64,000 nt of DNA from Turnera subulata (taxonomy: Eukaryota; Streptophyta; Magnoliopsida; Malpighiales; Passifloraceae): NCBI GenBank assembly GCA_028386065.3, contig JAKUCV010004325.1:38968-102967 (forward strand), written 5' to 3'. Below the pieces are notes generated by a model, which saw nothing but the letters and a program-made list of their open reading frames with translations, ran no database searches and was not told where the DNA came from. A program made the position numbers and the translations under genes. Position 1 is the first letter of the stretch. Each line of letters opens with the position of its first letter. Positions 46,491-59,054 of this stretch are shown one piece after another.

Positions 46491-49400
46491 TGCGACGCCC
46501 CGATCCGTATTTTATCGTTATACACAGTAAATATGTGGGACCTATTATTTATTATAGAAACCACAATAGTAAATATCACAAGCCAACGGTATTAATACAA
46601 CAACAGTACTCGTCCCGGCACGGAGACATTATTACAACAAGCAACAAAAATAGAGTAATAAAATGCAAGCAGCGGAAGTCTTGATACAAGGCAATAATAG
46701 GCAACAATATGAAAATGATGCAACGCAGGATGGATCCGGGCCTGGCAGAGGGTGCACCACAGCTTGCCTCGAACGTACCTGAACTACGCACAATCAAACT
46801 ACGTGACTAGGTCACGCAGGCAAGGGGTGAGTCCGAAGTGCTCACCGGGTAAAATCCATAAGCAAATATACATATACAAGCATCCGATAATAACCAAGTC
46901 ACATTGACTAAGGTTCTCACGAACCTTAAACAACACACATTGTGATTCTAGACACGCTATACCAATTTTATTATCAGGGCCCCTATCACTAGTTAAATGG
47001 TGGTCGTCGCCTGGTAGTCAAGCTAGCTAGCCCGTGGACCCCGCCGTTGTACCTCCACGTATAACAGGCACAGACAGGGAGCAGACCCCAAGCACACTCT
47101 CCCCAGCGCCTAAAATAAAAATTGGTACAGACGGGGAGCAGACCCCAAGCACACTCTCCCCCAGCACCATAAAATAAAAGACTACCATCTGGTTGTTCCA
47201 ACATTTAATTGTGACTTACTAGATATCTAAGTGTATTCAATTTTTTTTATTTTTGTCCCTCATTTAGTTACTATACATTTATTATCCGACCATTATCTTA
47301 TTATCCCGAGCAGGCTCACAGCCTATCCGCTCGTCTGGATAATACAAACTTATTCCAAATTGTTTCCCATACTAGTACCCCCGGTACTCAACTCACACAT
47401 TTCTAACAATCAACAGCAACAGTAATAGTCAACATTTCTAACATCATCAATAACATCAACAGTAGCAACAACTCAACAACATCAACGGCAACAAATATCA
47501 ACTAAATTCATCTCACAACAGCCATTCACAGCCACAAAGTATCATATCAGCAAATATCACACATAGCAAACAGCAACTTGATATCACGGGCAGTATATAA
47601 ATATTTACTTATCCTCACCTTAGCCGATTTTCCTATTCCTGAAAGTCCTCGAAATGTCCCGGCTCTGGTTCCTCAGGATACTGCTCGTTATCAGCTCCTA
47701 TATTAAATAAATAAATATGTACACATAAGATGCACAACCATGATATGCAAATGATAACTAATATTGTAAGCCGTAAAATAAATACTGAACCAACTCGGTA
47801 CTTCCCCGGGTTATTCCCATTATCATCATAATTCACCATTTATTTTCAAGTGTCAAAATAATACCATACTTATACCCGGATATTACTCCGGTACAATACT
47901 TTGATAATATCCTTTCCAAAAATTATTTCCTTGAAATTTATTTACAGTAATATAATTTTCTAGAAAATAGTTATACATATACATATATATATTTTTGAAA
48001 ACATATATATAGTTTATACTTCCAAACTATTTACCTTAATTTTTTTTAAATGCCATAGTCCATATTTCAACATAATCTGCCAAGGTATTTTTATTTGTTT
48101 ATCCAATTATTCCCCATACTATTATTATTATTTTTCCAGAATTCTATATATATATATATATATTATTAAGAGGACTGGGCCAATAGTGCCAGCCCAGCCC
48201 ACTGCACAGACCCAACCCAACCCCAAAGAGGAGCCTAGGTACAGGCCTATGCAGCTGGCCCAACTGCACATCAGCCCAACCCAGCTCCAACCCAAATCAC
48301 TGACACAGCCCGCGAGACCAAACCCGCCAGGCATCCGGGTCAACCCACGCGAAACCAGGTCAGATCCTACTCAAAATGGATCTTCACCCGCCATGCTCAC
48401 CTTGATGTAAGCTGCAGCTACCGTGGCAGCACGATAGGACGCGAGGCGACGGAGGCAAAGGCGACGCGACCGAAACGAGGTGATGCAAGGCAGCGCGCAT
48501 CGGAGACGAAGAGAGGGCGGCGGCTAGTTTCGTCAGGGCGGGCGGCGTCGATCTGCAGGCGGTCGTGTCGCCTCCGGCTGCTACTGCAGGTTGTGGGGAC
48601 GGCGGTGTGTGGCAACAGCAACGACGAGCGAGCGAGGGAGGAGATCAGACGAGGGAAGAGATGGTGGATTTGGGCGGCTCTGCTCGTCGATCGTCTTGTG
48701 GAGATGGGATGCGGTGGCTGGTGGGTCGCCGACGGCGGCTGTGAGCGGTGGGTGCTGCACGCGGCGAAGAAGAAAGAGGAAGGAGGCGTCGTCGGCGTCT
48801 TGCTGTTGGCGGCGGGAGGACAGCGGCGAGGTTGACTGGTGGCGGCGAGGTGCTCTCCGGTGGTGGTCTCAGGTGGTGGCGCGTGCGTGGAGAGGTGGCG
48901 GTGAAGGGTGGTCTCGGGCGGCAGTTCCTCCTTCTTTTCCTTTTTTTTTTTGTTTCTTTTCTTTTCTATTTTCTTTTCTTTTTTTTTTCCTGGTTGGTTT
49001 TGTGAGGATGTAGGGAAACTGGTTTTGTGTTTCGCAGAAGAAAGAAGAGTTGGTTTCAGGTTTTTTTACAGAGAGTAAGAGAAGAGGGTGGTACTGGGTT
49101 TAATGGTTCTGCAGGAAAGAAAAAAAGATGGTGTATACGCAGGTTCACGAGCACTTTACTACATGAACACTGGCGTCACAGCAGGTCACAGGTATAACAG
49201 GAGAAGGCGGCTGCATAATTCAATTATTCAGTCGTGTATCGTCTGGACCAGAAAATATCTATTATACCCACTTACCTTTATTTCTGGTCCGTTCCTTCGA
49301 GGTTAATCCCGACTTTTTTGAAGATTCCTGGACCCGAAAAATTCCAACTTAGTCCGTGAAATCCGCAGAAAAATCCCGAACGTAGGTGAGAGCTCGGTTT

Positions 49401-49520
49401 TAGAATCCGATGCCCGATTTACCATGAAATAATTACCAAAGATTATTTTTATAAGGTAAATTACTGTACAAAGCATTTTACAGTCCCGGTAAAATATAAA
49501 TTTTTACTCGGACTGTTACA
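46491..49520 (-). repeat. Element 3, 5' LTR
   Basis: 3030 bp; it begins TGCGACGCCCCGATCCG and ends GGACTGTTACA. It contains a 53-56 bp direct repeat (47068-47120 and 47124-47179, sharing GGGAGCAGACCCCAAGCACA), the exon-like block (47619-47697), an AT-rich stretch, a GGCCCA-rich stretch and a GC-rich region. Long frames in the GC-rich part (48591-49013 plus) are low-complexity and shared with 40095-40547 of the 3' LTR. Confidence 0.8.
47619..47697 (-). other. Exon-like block, copy in element 3
   Basis: Bounded by AATATAG and GTGAGG on the minus strand. It can be read as GADNEQYPEEP followed by about ten residues and a stop. An upstream ATG at 47839 keeps this frame open through a hydrophobic stretch, but that may be chance. 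Confidence 0.5.
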
Positions 49521-50335
49521 CTCGTGGTGGCGCTGCGTGTGGCGGTGGTGGTGCATGGAGGTGTGCGCGGTGGTCGTGTCGTGTCCGGCGGCTGCTGCAG
49601 TTTGTGGGGACGGCACCTGTGACTTCCGGTGGCGGCGAGCAGAGCGACGGCGGCAGAAGGCTGGGCACGAAAGGAAAAGAGGAAGAGAAAGGTGGCGATG
49701 GTTGATGGTGGTGGTCGGCGTCGGGGAAGAAGAAGAGAAGAGAAGATGGGTGTGTGTGGGGGTGCCCAAAACGACGTGTTTTGTGTGTGGTTGTTTTTTC
49801 TTTGTTTTTTTTATTCTTTTTCTTTTCTTTTTTTGGTTGGTTTGCAGAGAACAAGAAGAAACTGGTTTATGTGTTTTGCAGCAGGAGGAAGATGATACTA
49901 GTTTGTGTGTTTTGATTGCAGAGGAAGCATGTTTTATGGCCAAAAAAAGGAGAACAAAAACTTGTGGCAGACAAACGGAAAAAAGAAGAAAGTGACGTAA
50001 AGGTGTCGGCAACGGCTAACTGAGTAGATTTATGGAGATTACTGTGTAAGAATCCAACCCAGCAAAATGTCCCTTATGCCATTCTTCCTTTCTTTAGTTT
50101 CCAAACTAAACCAAGGGCATAATCGACTTTTCGCAGCTTCCAAAATCCCGAAAATTTCAACTCGTCCCGGAAATTTCGCAAAAATATCTGGAGTATGGAA
50201 CGAGACTCGGAATTGCAATCCGATGCTCGGTTTACCATAAAATAATTACCAAAGATTATTTCCATATGGTTAATTACTGTACAAAGTCCTTTTATAATCT
50301 CGGTAAAAATATAAATTTTTACCTGGGTTGTTACA
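49521..50335 (-). repeat. Outer LTR 'C', right part
   Basis: GC-rich sequence in style with the bases left of 29569, then a poly-T/G tract, ending ACCTGGGTTGTTACA at 50335, the inverse of the start of LTR A. It is proposed to be continuous with 27212-29569 before element 3 entered at CTCG(T). Long frames here (49461-50012 minus, 49537-49995 plus) are low-complexity without a domain. Confidence 0.6.
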
Positions 50336-53300
50336 ATTTACAAGTGCTTTATAAGCAAATAAAATGTTTTAGACAAAAACAAAAATGGACAATAACGAGC
50401 CAAATGTTTCAACTATAGGGAAAAATTGAATTCCAAAAGACAGAAAAATGCCATTTTTCACAATCAAAGACAAGAGACAAAACACATAACATCAAAATTT
50501 TATTATCCCCACCTTGGTAACTTGTTTTCCATGGTTTAAGACAACAAATTAAAACTATATCTCCACTCGCTACATTATATTCTCGTTCCTGGGAACATAT
50601 TACACTTATATTCCAAGTAACAACAAAACAATGATTACAACATCCATTGCCTGTCCAATTGCCAATTAATCTTTATGGAGGAGACAAGAGACTTGGCTTT
50701 GTAATTAATCCTTCATGTGAAAAAACAGAAGAAGTCTTAGATGTAGTGTGACAAGGATTCCTTTACTTTTATATTCCTTCATCATGTGAAGCACCTTGCT
50801 TGTGGGGTCTCTCAATCTTGTACTATATATTATACATCAATGTCATTTGGCTTTCGGGTACCTTCCTCTTAACATAAGTAGAGAAATCATGCAATATTTT
50901 AGAATTGAAACATAGTTCCATTAAATGAACCCAACCTTGAAACGTCTCTATATCATTGTACAAGCAAATTCTTCGAGTGAAAATCAATTGCCGAAGGCTA
51001 GCTAACACTTTTTTGGCTATCAATATCAGCAAACTGGCAAAATCATTGTCGTCTAAAAGCTAAATTACACATTTCTATTCCCCCAATGCTTACCTACCTA
51101 GCTATACCCTAGCTTATATGATATACCTTTGTTCCATTATTTGAATATAAACAACAAAAAGTTCATTCACATCCAATCAAATTCTGCTCAAGGTTGTTTG
51201 TGTGATTGTGGAGATACATATATATGCCCTTTTTTCTATGGCGTAATTATTATCCATGGACTGTCAGTAAATATGTCAATGATCTTGTTACCTTACTCGG
51301 AGGGAATATGGGAGCAGCAGTGCAATTAATAGTGCTTCTTTTTTATCATAGAAAGAGCAAATATTACTCGGTTGACTTTTATTCTTCAGACTGACAAGCT
51401 TCCCCAAACAAATTCTTAAAAGACAAAGGAATTAGAGAACTGAATGATTTCGATTCTCATCTTTTTCTTTTACCTTCAACCATTGAACCCAACAAAAGAT
51501 GTAAGGTTCTTGAAATACGGAAATTGCATCAAGATCACCTAAATGATGATTGCTAATTATAAAAAAAAAAACTAATTTACCTGAAGTACTTGGGTTACCA
51601 ATACTCCAATTAAACTTTTCCTTTTATTGTTAAAGTTTCTCTCTTAGGAGGTGGAATTAATTGTAGGATGTGCCCTATTGATGTAAGCTTCTTGAAATAC
51701 GGAAATTGCATCAAGATCAACCACTGTTTGGTCATATAATATGATGTGCATGCTACCCGGTACTGGCACTTTAAATTTTTTTGCTGCAAGCACTGGCACT
51801 TCAATTAGTAGTACATCTTGCATTGAAACTTTGTATCTAAACAAACAAATTCCAAAATCATAGCTTTGGATACGATCTAATGTACAGTGTCGTGTGAAAG
51901 GGTTACTTCCTCTTTCCCATACAAAACATAAACAGATCATATTTTCCTGCCCAAGATATGTATTTTTTTTTTTTTGAGTGAACCCTAGATATGTACGTTG
52001 TGAACTCAATATTAGACTAATTATGTCCTTGGGTGACTCATTTCAATTTAGCTGGCGTACGTACTAATTAACAATTATGATATCTTGATGACATCACAAG
52101 ATAAGCTAAAGAATTAGTCCATTCGTGTCCCTTTTCGTTGAATTAACAATCATATTAAGCTTCGATATTCTAAGCTTCCCCAGGCACCAGCTGTATTATC
52201 CAAGCCTCTCAAATATAATTATGCTCTTACGAGTGGGATGTCAAATAATTAATGTAATCTAAAACCTCTCAAAACTTAATTAATGCCCGTATTGCCAAGA
52301 TTTAAAGAAAGCCACTCCTTAAACTAACCACCAGGTTACCCAACCAGATGAAGGTCTAGCTGGCTTATAACTCTCAACAAATTATTTCTCTCTTTCTTCT
52401 AGAATCCCAAAAAAATGACTCATCTAGAGTTGGGTTACTGTCTAACCCATTATTGATTGGAAGGTTTAAATATAGTACAAGCTTGCTTGTGGTGTATGGA
52501 TCACTTCTTAATTTGAAGTTAGTTATAATCCTTTCTATCAAAAATAGAAAGTTATACTATAATCCTTTATTATGTAACTAGTTAACCCAAACATTAATAT
52601 GAGAGAGCTAAACTTGCTCTCCCTTCTTTTTTATATAACCTAACACTTATGAGATAGAACCACGGGTACCAAGAGCATAATTTCGATACACCTGCCTCTA
52701 AAACTTGCTCTTCCTTAGGCTAGAGAATGGTCATGCCCCATTCGGATATGGCGTCCGACCTACAAGATAAGAGAGTAGGAGAGCAAGGATATGTATCTCA
52801 AGTCCTACAAATATATATCAGCAAAAAGTAACCATATTTTAGGCTTCAAAAGTATTTCCTGTCACATGCTCACATAAATAATTTATCTACATGTACCCAC
52901 GTGAGTTTTTTCTTCTTCCTCTTCTTTTTTTCTACCCTTTTTGCTAAAAAGCTCAGCACCCTCCCCTAACATACATATGCATGCAGTGCATGCAAAAAAA
53001 CACTTCAATCAATCAAAGTGGATGATATAGTTTTATACTTACCATTTCACTGATTAAATAAAACATCCTACTAACATGCATGTTTTTGTTTTTGTTTTTC
53101 TGATTTGACATAAAGAGACTTTGTCATCTTACATTTGGAGGCAGCATCTTATAAAATTCTGCATTCTCATCCATACACGTGGCACCACTTAATTCCCTTG
53201 CCTGCATGGCTCGATAAGCCACATAACAAAAAGGACACAATTTGTCTCTCTACAAAATTCTGAGAGTTCTTAATTAATTTTCGCTCTTATTTTTCTTGCA

Positions 53301-53697
53301 TGAAACCAAAGAAAATACTATGTTGTTTGTAAGGGCAAACAACGGCGCCCAACCGAAAAACCACTTCCTCAAAAAACAGGGAGTGGGTTGGTTGGTGTTC
53401 TTTTCTTTCTGTACAAGAAGGTGATGGATGTTGACGTACGTGGGGGAGCCATGGTGTATGGTGCATCATTTTCAGGCCTTTTCCTTTCTATGTTTGGATT
53501 TCTGATGATGATTATTGAAGATATTGTTATATTGGGTTCAAGAAAAAGTGAACATTTGGGACCCATATATATCCAGAATTTGCCATGACATTTTGGACCT
53601 ATACATTGCTAAAAATGGGAAATGGGCCAGGAATATATTATGGATTGGGGTTTAAGAGTAGGACCAACATACCTATCCTTGGCTCACAAACACAACA

Positions 53698-53757
53698 AAT
53701 TAAAGATTTTAGCCATAAGAGGAGTGAAATTAAAGATTTTAGCCATAAGAGGAGTGA
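53698..53757. repeat. 30-bp perfect tandem duplication
   Basis: Two adjacent identical copies of a 30-bp unit with core AAAGATTTTAGCCATAAGAG, at 53698-53727 and 53728-53757. The identity suggests a recent duplication. Confidence 0.9.
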
Positions 53758-54006
53758 TAGATTGATAGCTCAATGCAGTTGATCGAGCTTTACGGAGCAA
53801 AATTATTGCTTCAGGTGCTATAACATCTTTTACAGTGAAGACTCTTAACGAATTCCTTTACAGCTTTAATAGACTTGCATTGGTGGGTTACAGAATATAC
53901 GAAAACCAGAGCGGAGGGTTTCATGGGCCGGAAGCAACAATTGTACACCACATAGTCATAATTAAATCATAAGTAAAAAATGATAAATGAATAATAATCA
54001 AATCAG

Positions 54007-54192
54007 CAATGTTATTAAACTCAGACCAGAGGTTGACCCGATGGGGCCATCGGGTCGTAGTTTTTCAGGGTTAAAAGTGGTCAATCCCGGGTTCAACCCG
54101 AAATTTGCAAAGAAATTTTTTATTCGTAAAATCATCCGGGTCATGGCTAATTGGGTTCAACCGGCCGGGCCGTTCCGAGTTTAACAACATTG
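54007..54192. mobile_element. Short MITE with 16-bp terminal inverted repeats
   Basis: The left end CAATGTTATTAAACTC and right end GAGTTTAACAACATTG are inverted repeats with one mismatch around a 186-bp element rich in CCCGGG/GGGTTCAACC words. The flanks show no clear target duplication. Confidence 0.65.
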
Positions 54193-55845
54193 CATATCAA
54201 CCTAAAATAAAAATTGAGTAATTCTTTCTAAAAATAAATTAATACTTGTTTTAGTAAATATCAATTCGAAGAACAAACATCTGTTTTCTAACCAATAATT
54301 GTGTACCTAGTTTATTGCATTTTTTGTATTTGATTTTTTTCTCTTCATACAAACACTGAATAACTGTTTAAAGAATTTTACAAACAAATCAAATTCATCA
54401 GCCTCTCATGCATTTTGGCCCAATAACTACTTCATGCAACTTCCAAGGGAGTAGAGGCCGAATATATATAAAGTAGCCAACCACTGAAAAAAATTGGAGT
54501 CTGCAGTGTAAAAGGTGAAAAGTTAAAGGGTCATACCTCCAAATTTGTTTCACTAATCACTAATAATAATAGTTAAAGGTGGAGTTAAAGGTCATGATTA
54601 TGATTGTAATAATAGTTGCTTTGAACGGGAGCAAACTTCCAAATAAACACGTAGGATTAGTGAGAGAGAGGGCTAGAGGAGAGTATTTTTGTGACTCACA
54701 TGTCCATTTTTCATAAACTTCTGTCAATTTATGGACCCCAAATTGAAGTTGACAATGCAGATTTCCAGGGAAAAAACACAAATGGGAAATACTTGATTGT
54801 TCGAGTGATGGCTATTGATTATTTTTTCGAAACCCACGTGCTGACAACTTTTTGGAACAGAATAATTTCCAATATCAGTAATCAGATGAAGAACTACACC
54901 TATATGGAAACCTGATTCCTAGTTAATGATTATCTTTGCACATTATTCAATCTTGGAGGGCTTACTTAATTGATGTCCCTGGGCCAAATATAAACAATTG
55001 AGCTCTTTATTCTTTTTGTTCGTTTTCTACAAGGAATTAATGATGATGCTGTGAATCAAATGTCTTTCCCATTAATTAAAAGAATTACTCTTCGTGCCGG
55101 ATCGGATGGACCATAATTAAGAAATCTCTCAACTCTTCTCCCAACAATGCAAATTACTAGTAATTATAAGCTACTGTTCTAAACGTTATACTAGGTAGAA
55201 TTTGTGTTTACCAGTTGTGTGTTTTTGTTAAGTTGAACAGATAAACAGGTATTGCTTCCTCAAAAAGACAAAAAAGAATTTGTTGCGGGCCTAACATCAG
55301 TATTACCAGAAACCATGGACCATTTTATTTTGCATTTAGTACCTCGATGACCCATATTAAGGTATAAAGTAAATGGACTACTAACCATGTGATTTTATCA
55401 GTACTTTAGCTTGGACCACTAGCCATATAGATTGGAAAAGATTAGTGCTAAGCATAAATGTTTAATAAGTTTTTTTGTCATTCACACAATCATCAACAAA
55501 CTAATACATATAAATTCTTGCTTATATAGAGTATAATGCTGGTCTTCCATATTTCAGGCATCAAAAGACTATGTTCCACAAGAAACCATAAAATGTAACC
55601 AAGCCCACCTAAAACTTTGCAGTGATTAGTCTTAAGTGGGCTACAGGCCTACACTGGGTAGTGGAAAGATAAATCATAAAACCCAAGAAACAAAAGGCTT
55701 AATCAGTATTGACCCACTTGAGTCAATTAGTAGACCAAATTTTCATTTTGTGGCCTCATTTCTGTTGCACTCTTTCCTGAGGCCCAAACACTGAAAAATG
55801 AAGTGAAGCAAAGCAACAAAGCCGATCACCAACACGGCACTTCTC

Positions 55846-56240
55846 TTTTTTTTTTTTTTTTTGAGGAATACTTCGCCATTATTTAAAATTCATGACAAAG
55901 ACACTGTACACATAAATACTTCCATTATGAACCTTGTGATACACTTACTTTCTTGCAAGGATGGCCCTTACAATTGTTTTGTGAAGCAACCTTAAATACT
56001 TTGAAGCAAAAGCTACCTTGTGGGTCAATCCCTTGCAGCCATCGTGATATACACTCCACTCTACAGGATCGTTTGATGCATAGCAAACCCATAATAAGTC
56101 ATCCCAACTACATGGGTGATGGAAGTTCAAAAAAACTAGAATGGATGACGGGTTCCTTTAAAGAAGTTGGCTATGAGAAACTTGATAATTTGACAAGTTT
56201 AGGAGGCTCTCCTAGTCTTGGACATGGCAACAAGTAATTA
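55846..56240 (-). mobile_element. Possible retroposed fragment with poly(A) on the minus strand
   Basis: A run of 17 T (55846-55862) would be a poly(A) tail on the minus strand. Upstream of it, a frame at 56130-55945 reads WDDLLWVCYASNDPVEW and LRLLHKTIVRAILARK. The second part vaguely recalls plant retrotransposon gag-like ORFs, but I cannot assign a family. The 5' end is not visible. Confidence 0.3.
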
Positions 56241-56801
56241 CATTCTAACCAAAGGAGACATTGCTTGCATTCAAACTTTCAACTTAATGAAAATATTGAT
56301 AAAATCTCAACCAACTAAATCAACTCTCATCACCAGCAATTTAGTACTGAGTGGCCCATAAAGAAACCATCAATGATTCAATTCAAGTGTTGGTTTTGGA
56401 CCGTCATCCACAAACAGATACTTAGTTAGTTAAGCATAATTGTGAATCGAAAAATATCTTATTAGTCAACACTTTTTCATGGAAAGCTGATAATCTCAAT
56501 AACCTTCATCACACTTCAAAAAACAATGAAATGGCCCCTTGGGATGTTGTGTTCGATACTACAGTGGCAAGAGCAACTTGGTGGCTGAAGTCAATACAAC
56601 CAGATTTTCCTTATGCCTGCTGCTAACATTTTGGCGTCCCCTGATACAGTTAAAGAGTGGAAAGGTGTAATCAGGGTTTTTGAGTAGTTGCTTCTAGGGT
56701 CATCGTCATTGTCTCAATGACATATTGTACTATGTTTTTCATATAAAATCATCGATTAGCATAAGAAAAAAACACTTCAAAAAACAAACAATTACGATGA
56801 C
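56241..56801. other. Non-coding DNA between the retroposed fragment and the LINE
   Basis: AT-rich, with no domain-bearing frame. It ends at the left target duplication of the LINE (56802-56820). Confidence 0.5.
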
Positions 56802-57048
56802 AAGAATAACTTTTAGTGACTATTGACGTATCCAAGGAGGATCATGGAACCAATGGAATTAAAAAAAAAACAACGCATTAAAACGACTTGGTTGGATATC
56901 CAGGTCACCTGGAGCTTCCTCGCCTCTTACTTTACGCTGGCAAATCAATTGATAGACTAGTTATCCATACTAGAGATTTTTATGCTTGGAAGAGTGAAAA
57001 GGACGGTTAAAAATAAAAATTAGGCGCGTGGAGCGCGTGTGAAACCAT

Positions 57049-59025
57049 GTGAAACCTCTCGATTTTAACTTGTCTCTTTTTGAACCTCTCATGTCGGCGC
57101 CGGTCGGGACGCCAGTCTCGGCGGCCAAGGAGGACGATAGGAGCACTAAAAAGGTCAAGAACAGGGTGGGCGACATCACTACCCCGATGGATTCCGACGA
57201 TCTATGTGCGGCAGTGGGGTCTGATGTGCAGGCGGTCGCGGTGGTCTCGGCGGTTGAGGAGGCTCATCGGATTTCTGGTCAGGCCACGAACGGGGCAGGG
57301 GAGACTACAACCCCGATGGAGTCTGACGATTTGGGGGGTGTGGCGGGTTCTGATGGGCAGACAGATATGGTTGAAGCTTTGGACCAGGAGGGGGGCATCC
57401 AGGTTGCCGACACCACAGCCACAAAGGGCGTGATCGCGGAGACGGACGGTACAGCGATGGTGGCGGCGACAAAAAGTCCTTCTTTTTGTGACATCTTGGC
57501 TGAGCAGCGAGCCGGTAATGACCAGGGAGTGCCGGAGCAGGAGGTGAAGCCGGAGGTGGAGGTTCTTGACGGTGATTTCTCCTATGTTTCCGATAAGTAT
57601 GGCTTGGCTGTTAGATTGTCGGAATCATTTAAAGAGAGGCTTGAGAAGAGGTGGGATTATACTGTGGTTGTTAAGCTGCTTGGTAGAACAGTGGGCTACT
57701 GTACCCTTTGCGGGAGATTACAGACTCTTTGGAAACCTTCAAGACCAATGAAGATTGTGGATTTGGAGGATGATTTTTCTTGGTTAGGCTGGACTGTGAG
57801 GAGGATTTTTACCGGGCACTCACTGGTGGCCCTTGGATTATTCTGAGCCATGCTCTTTCGGTGCAGCCGTGGGACTATGCTTTCCGGGCTTCCGAGGGCC
57901 AGGTCTCTCAGGCAGTTATATGGGCACGCTTTGCTGACTTTCCACCCTGTTGGTATAACTTTGAGGTTCTCCGAGCTTTGGGTAATTTGGTTGGGGGAGC
58001 TATGCGGGTTGATGCGAATACTAAGGAGGCTATTAGAGGGAAGTATGCACGGGTGGCGGTGGAGGTCAATTTGACTAAACCGTTGCATGGCACGGTGGAG
58101 TTTGATGATCGGGATTTCAAAGTGAGCTATGAGGGTCTTCCCTCGGTGTGCTATGGATGCGGGAGTCTGGATCACAGTTTGGCTTCATGCCCGTCAAGGA
58201 GGAGGTCGGATTTTGTGGTCACAAGGTGCTACATCTGTACCTCAGGAGCAAGCCGGTACATCTACCTCGTCCGGTGTGGGGTCGTGGATGAATGCTCCAC
58301 GCCGGGGGCGCAGGCGTAGCCGGCCTGCTGAGACTATTCCAGTGCGTCAGACTGAGGTGTCAGGGTCTCAATTCAATGTGTTCAACTCCCTGGCTTTTCA
58401 GGAGATGGAACAACAGGAGGTGGTCGATGTAGTGGCTCCTGTGAGCAGTGTCTCTAGTCCTCCCAGGCAAGTTTTTGAGAAGCGAGCATGTGTTCAGGGT
58501 AGTTCGTCGGGTTCAGCTCAGGGGTCTCCTCGGGGGCGTCCGGTATCAGGTGCAGCGATGCCTGCACCTACGGTGGGTCCTAATGAAGTGTGTGGGGTTG
58601 ATCAGCAGTCAGGTCCAGTTTCTCCTCCTCTGTATTCGGTTTTAGCTACCCCTGTGGTTCCTCTCCGTGCTCCTTCAGCTAAGCATACGGTCTCTTCCTT
58701 GCACCCTCAGACTAGTCAGCGGGTTGTGACCCTTTCCTCTGATGCACCTGTTACTATTCCAGAATCCTTTGTGGTCCCGCCTTCTACTTTGCCTGTCCAG
58801 CCTATTGTTTTGGAACGGCCTCCTCCTTCTCATACTAGGCCGCCTGATTTAAATGTGGCTAGTAGGACCAAGACTCCGGACAAGGAGAAGAAGAAGGCGC
58901 CGATGGCACTCCCGCTTAAGAAGGCTGCTCTGAAGGTCTCTGCGGCACGGAAATTATCCTTAAGGGGTGAGGGGACGCCGGAGACATGGTCCAAGACGGG
59001 TTCTCGAGGTGCTCCTCGGGTTTGA
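57049..59025 (+). pseudogene. LINE ORF1 (DUF4283-type, zinc knuckle), frameshifted
   Basis: First frame 57049-57846: an Ala/Val-rich leader with a repeated TTPM(D/E)SDDL motif, then the start of a DUF4283-like domain (VRLSESFKERLEKRWDYTVV). A one-base loss in the T-run near 57775 shifts to the frame ending at 58319 (EEDFYRALTGGPWIIL, then zinc knuckle CYGCGSLDHSLASC near 58150-58190). A second shift near 58200 leads to the Pro/Ser-rich tail ending at 59025. ORF1 proteins bind the element RNA. Confidence 0.85.
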
Positions 59026-59054
59026 TGGTGTGTTTTCTATTCATTTTCTCTTTA

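Larger units (their letters stand above)
39290..49520 (-). mobile_element. Tekay-like Ty3/gypsy element ('element 3'), host of element 2
   Basis: Minus-strand element with remaining 3' LTR 39290-41748, internal region 41749-46490 and 5' LTR 46491-49520. Position 39290 corresponds to 47764 of the 5' LTR, so element 2 entered inside the 3' LTR; the other LTR part is missing to the left of element 2. The right flank is ctcgt (49521-49525); ctcg is kept on the far left at 29566-29569, consistent with a target duplication. The coding region is more decayed than that of element 2. Confidence 0.8.
50336..55845. other. AT-rich intergenic region with small repeats
   Basis: No gene with a recognisable domain. 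A minus-strand frame at about 50823-51060 (ends KRKVPESQMTLMYNI) is the most protein-like, but I cannot place it. A 39-bp direct repeat (TTGAAATACGGAAATTGC core) occurs at 51499-51537 and 51681-51719. The rest is AT-rich DNA with a MITE at 54007-54192. Confidence 0.5.

Noticed and set aside
49461..50012. 183-codon minus-strand frame
   Set aside because: His/Thr/Pro-rich low complexity in the GC-rich part of LTR C, with overlapping frames on the other strand.
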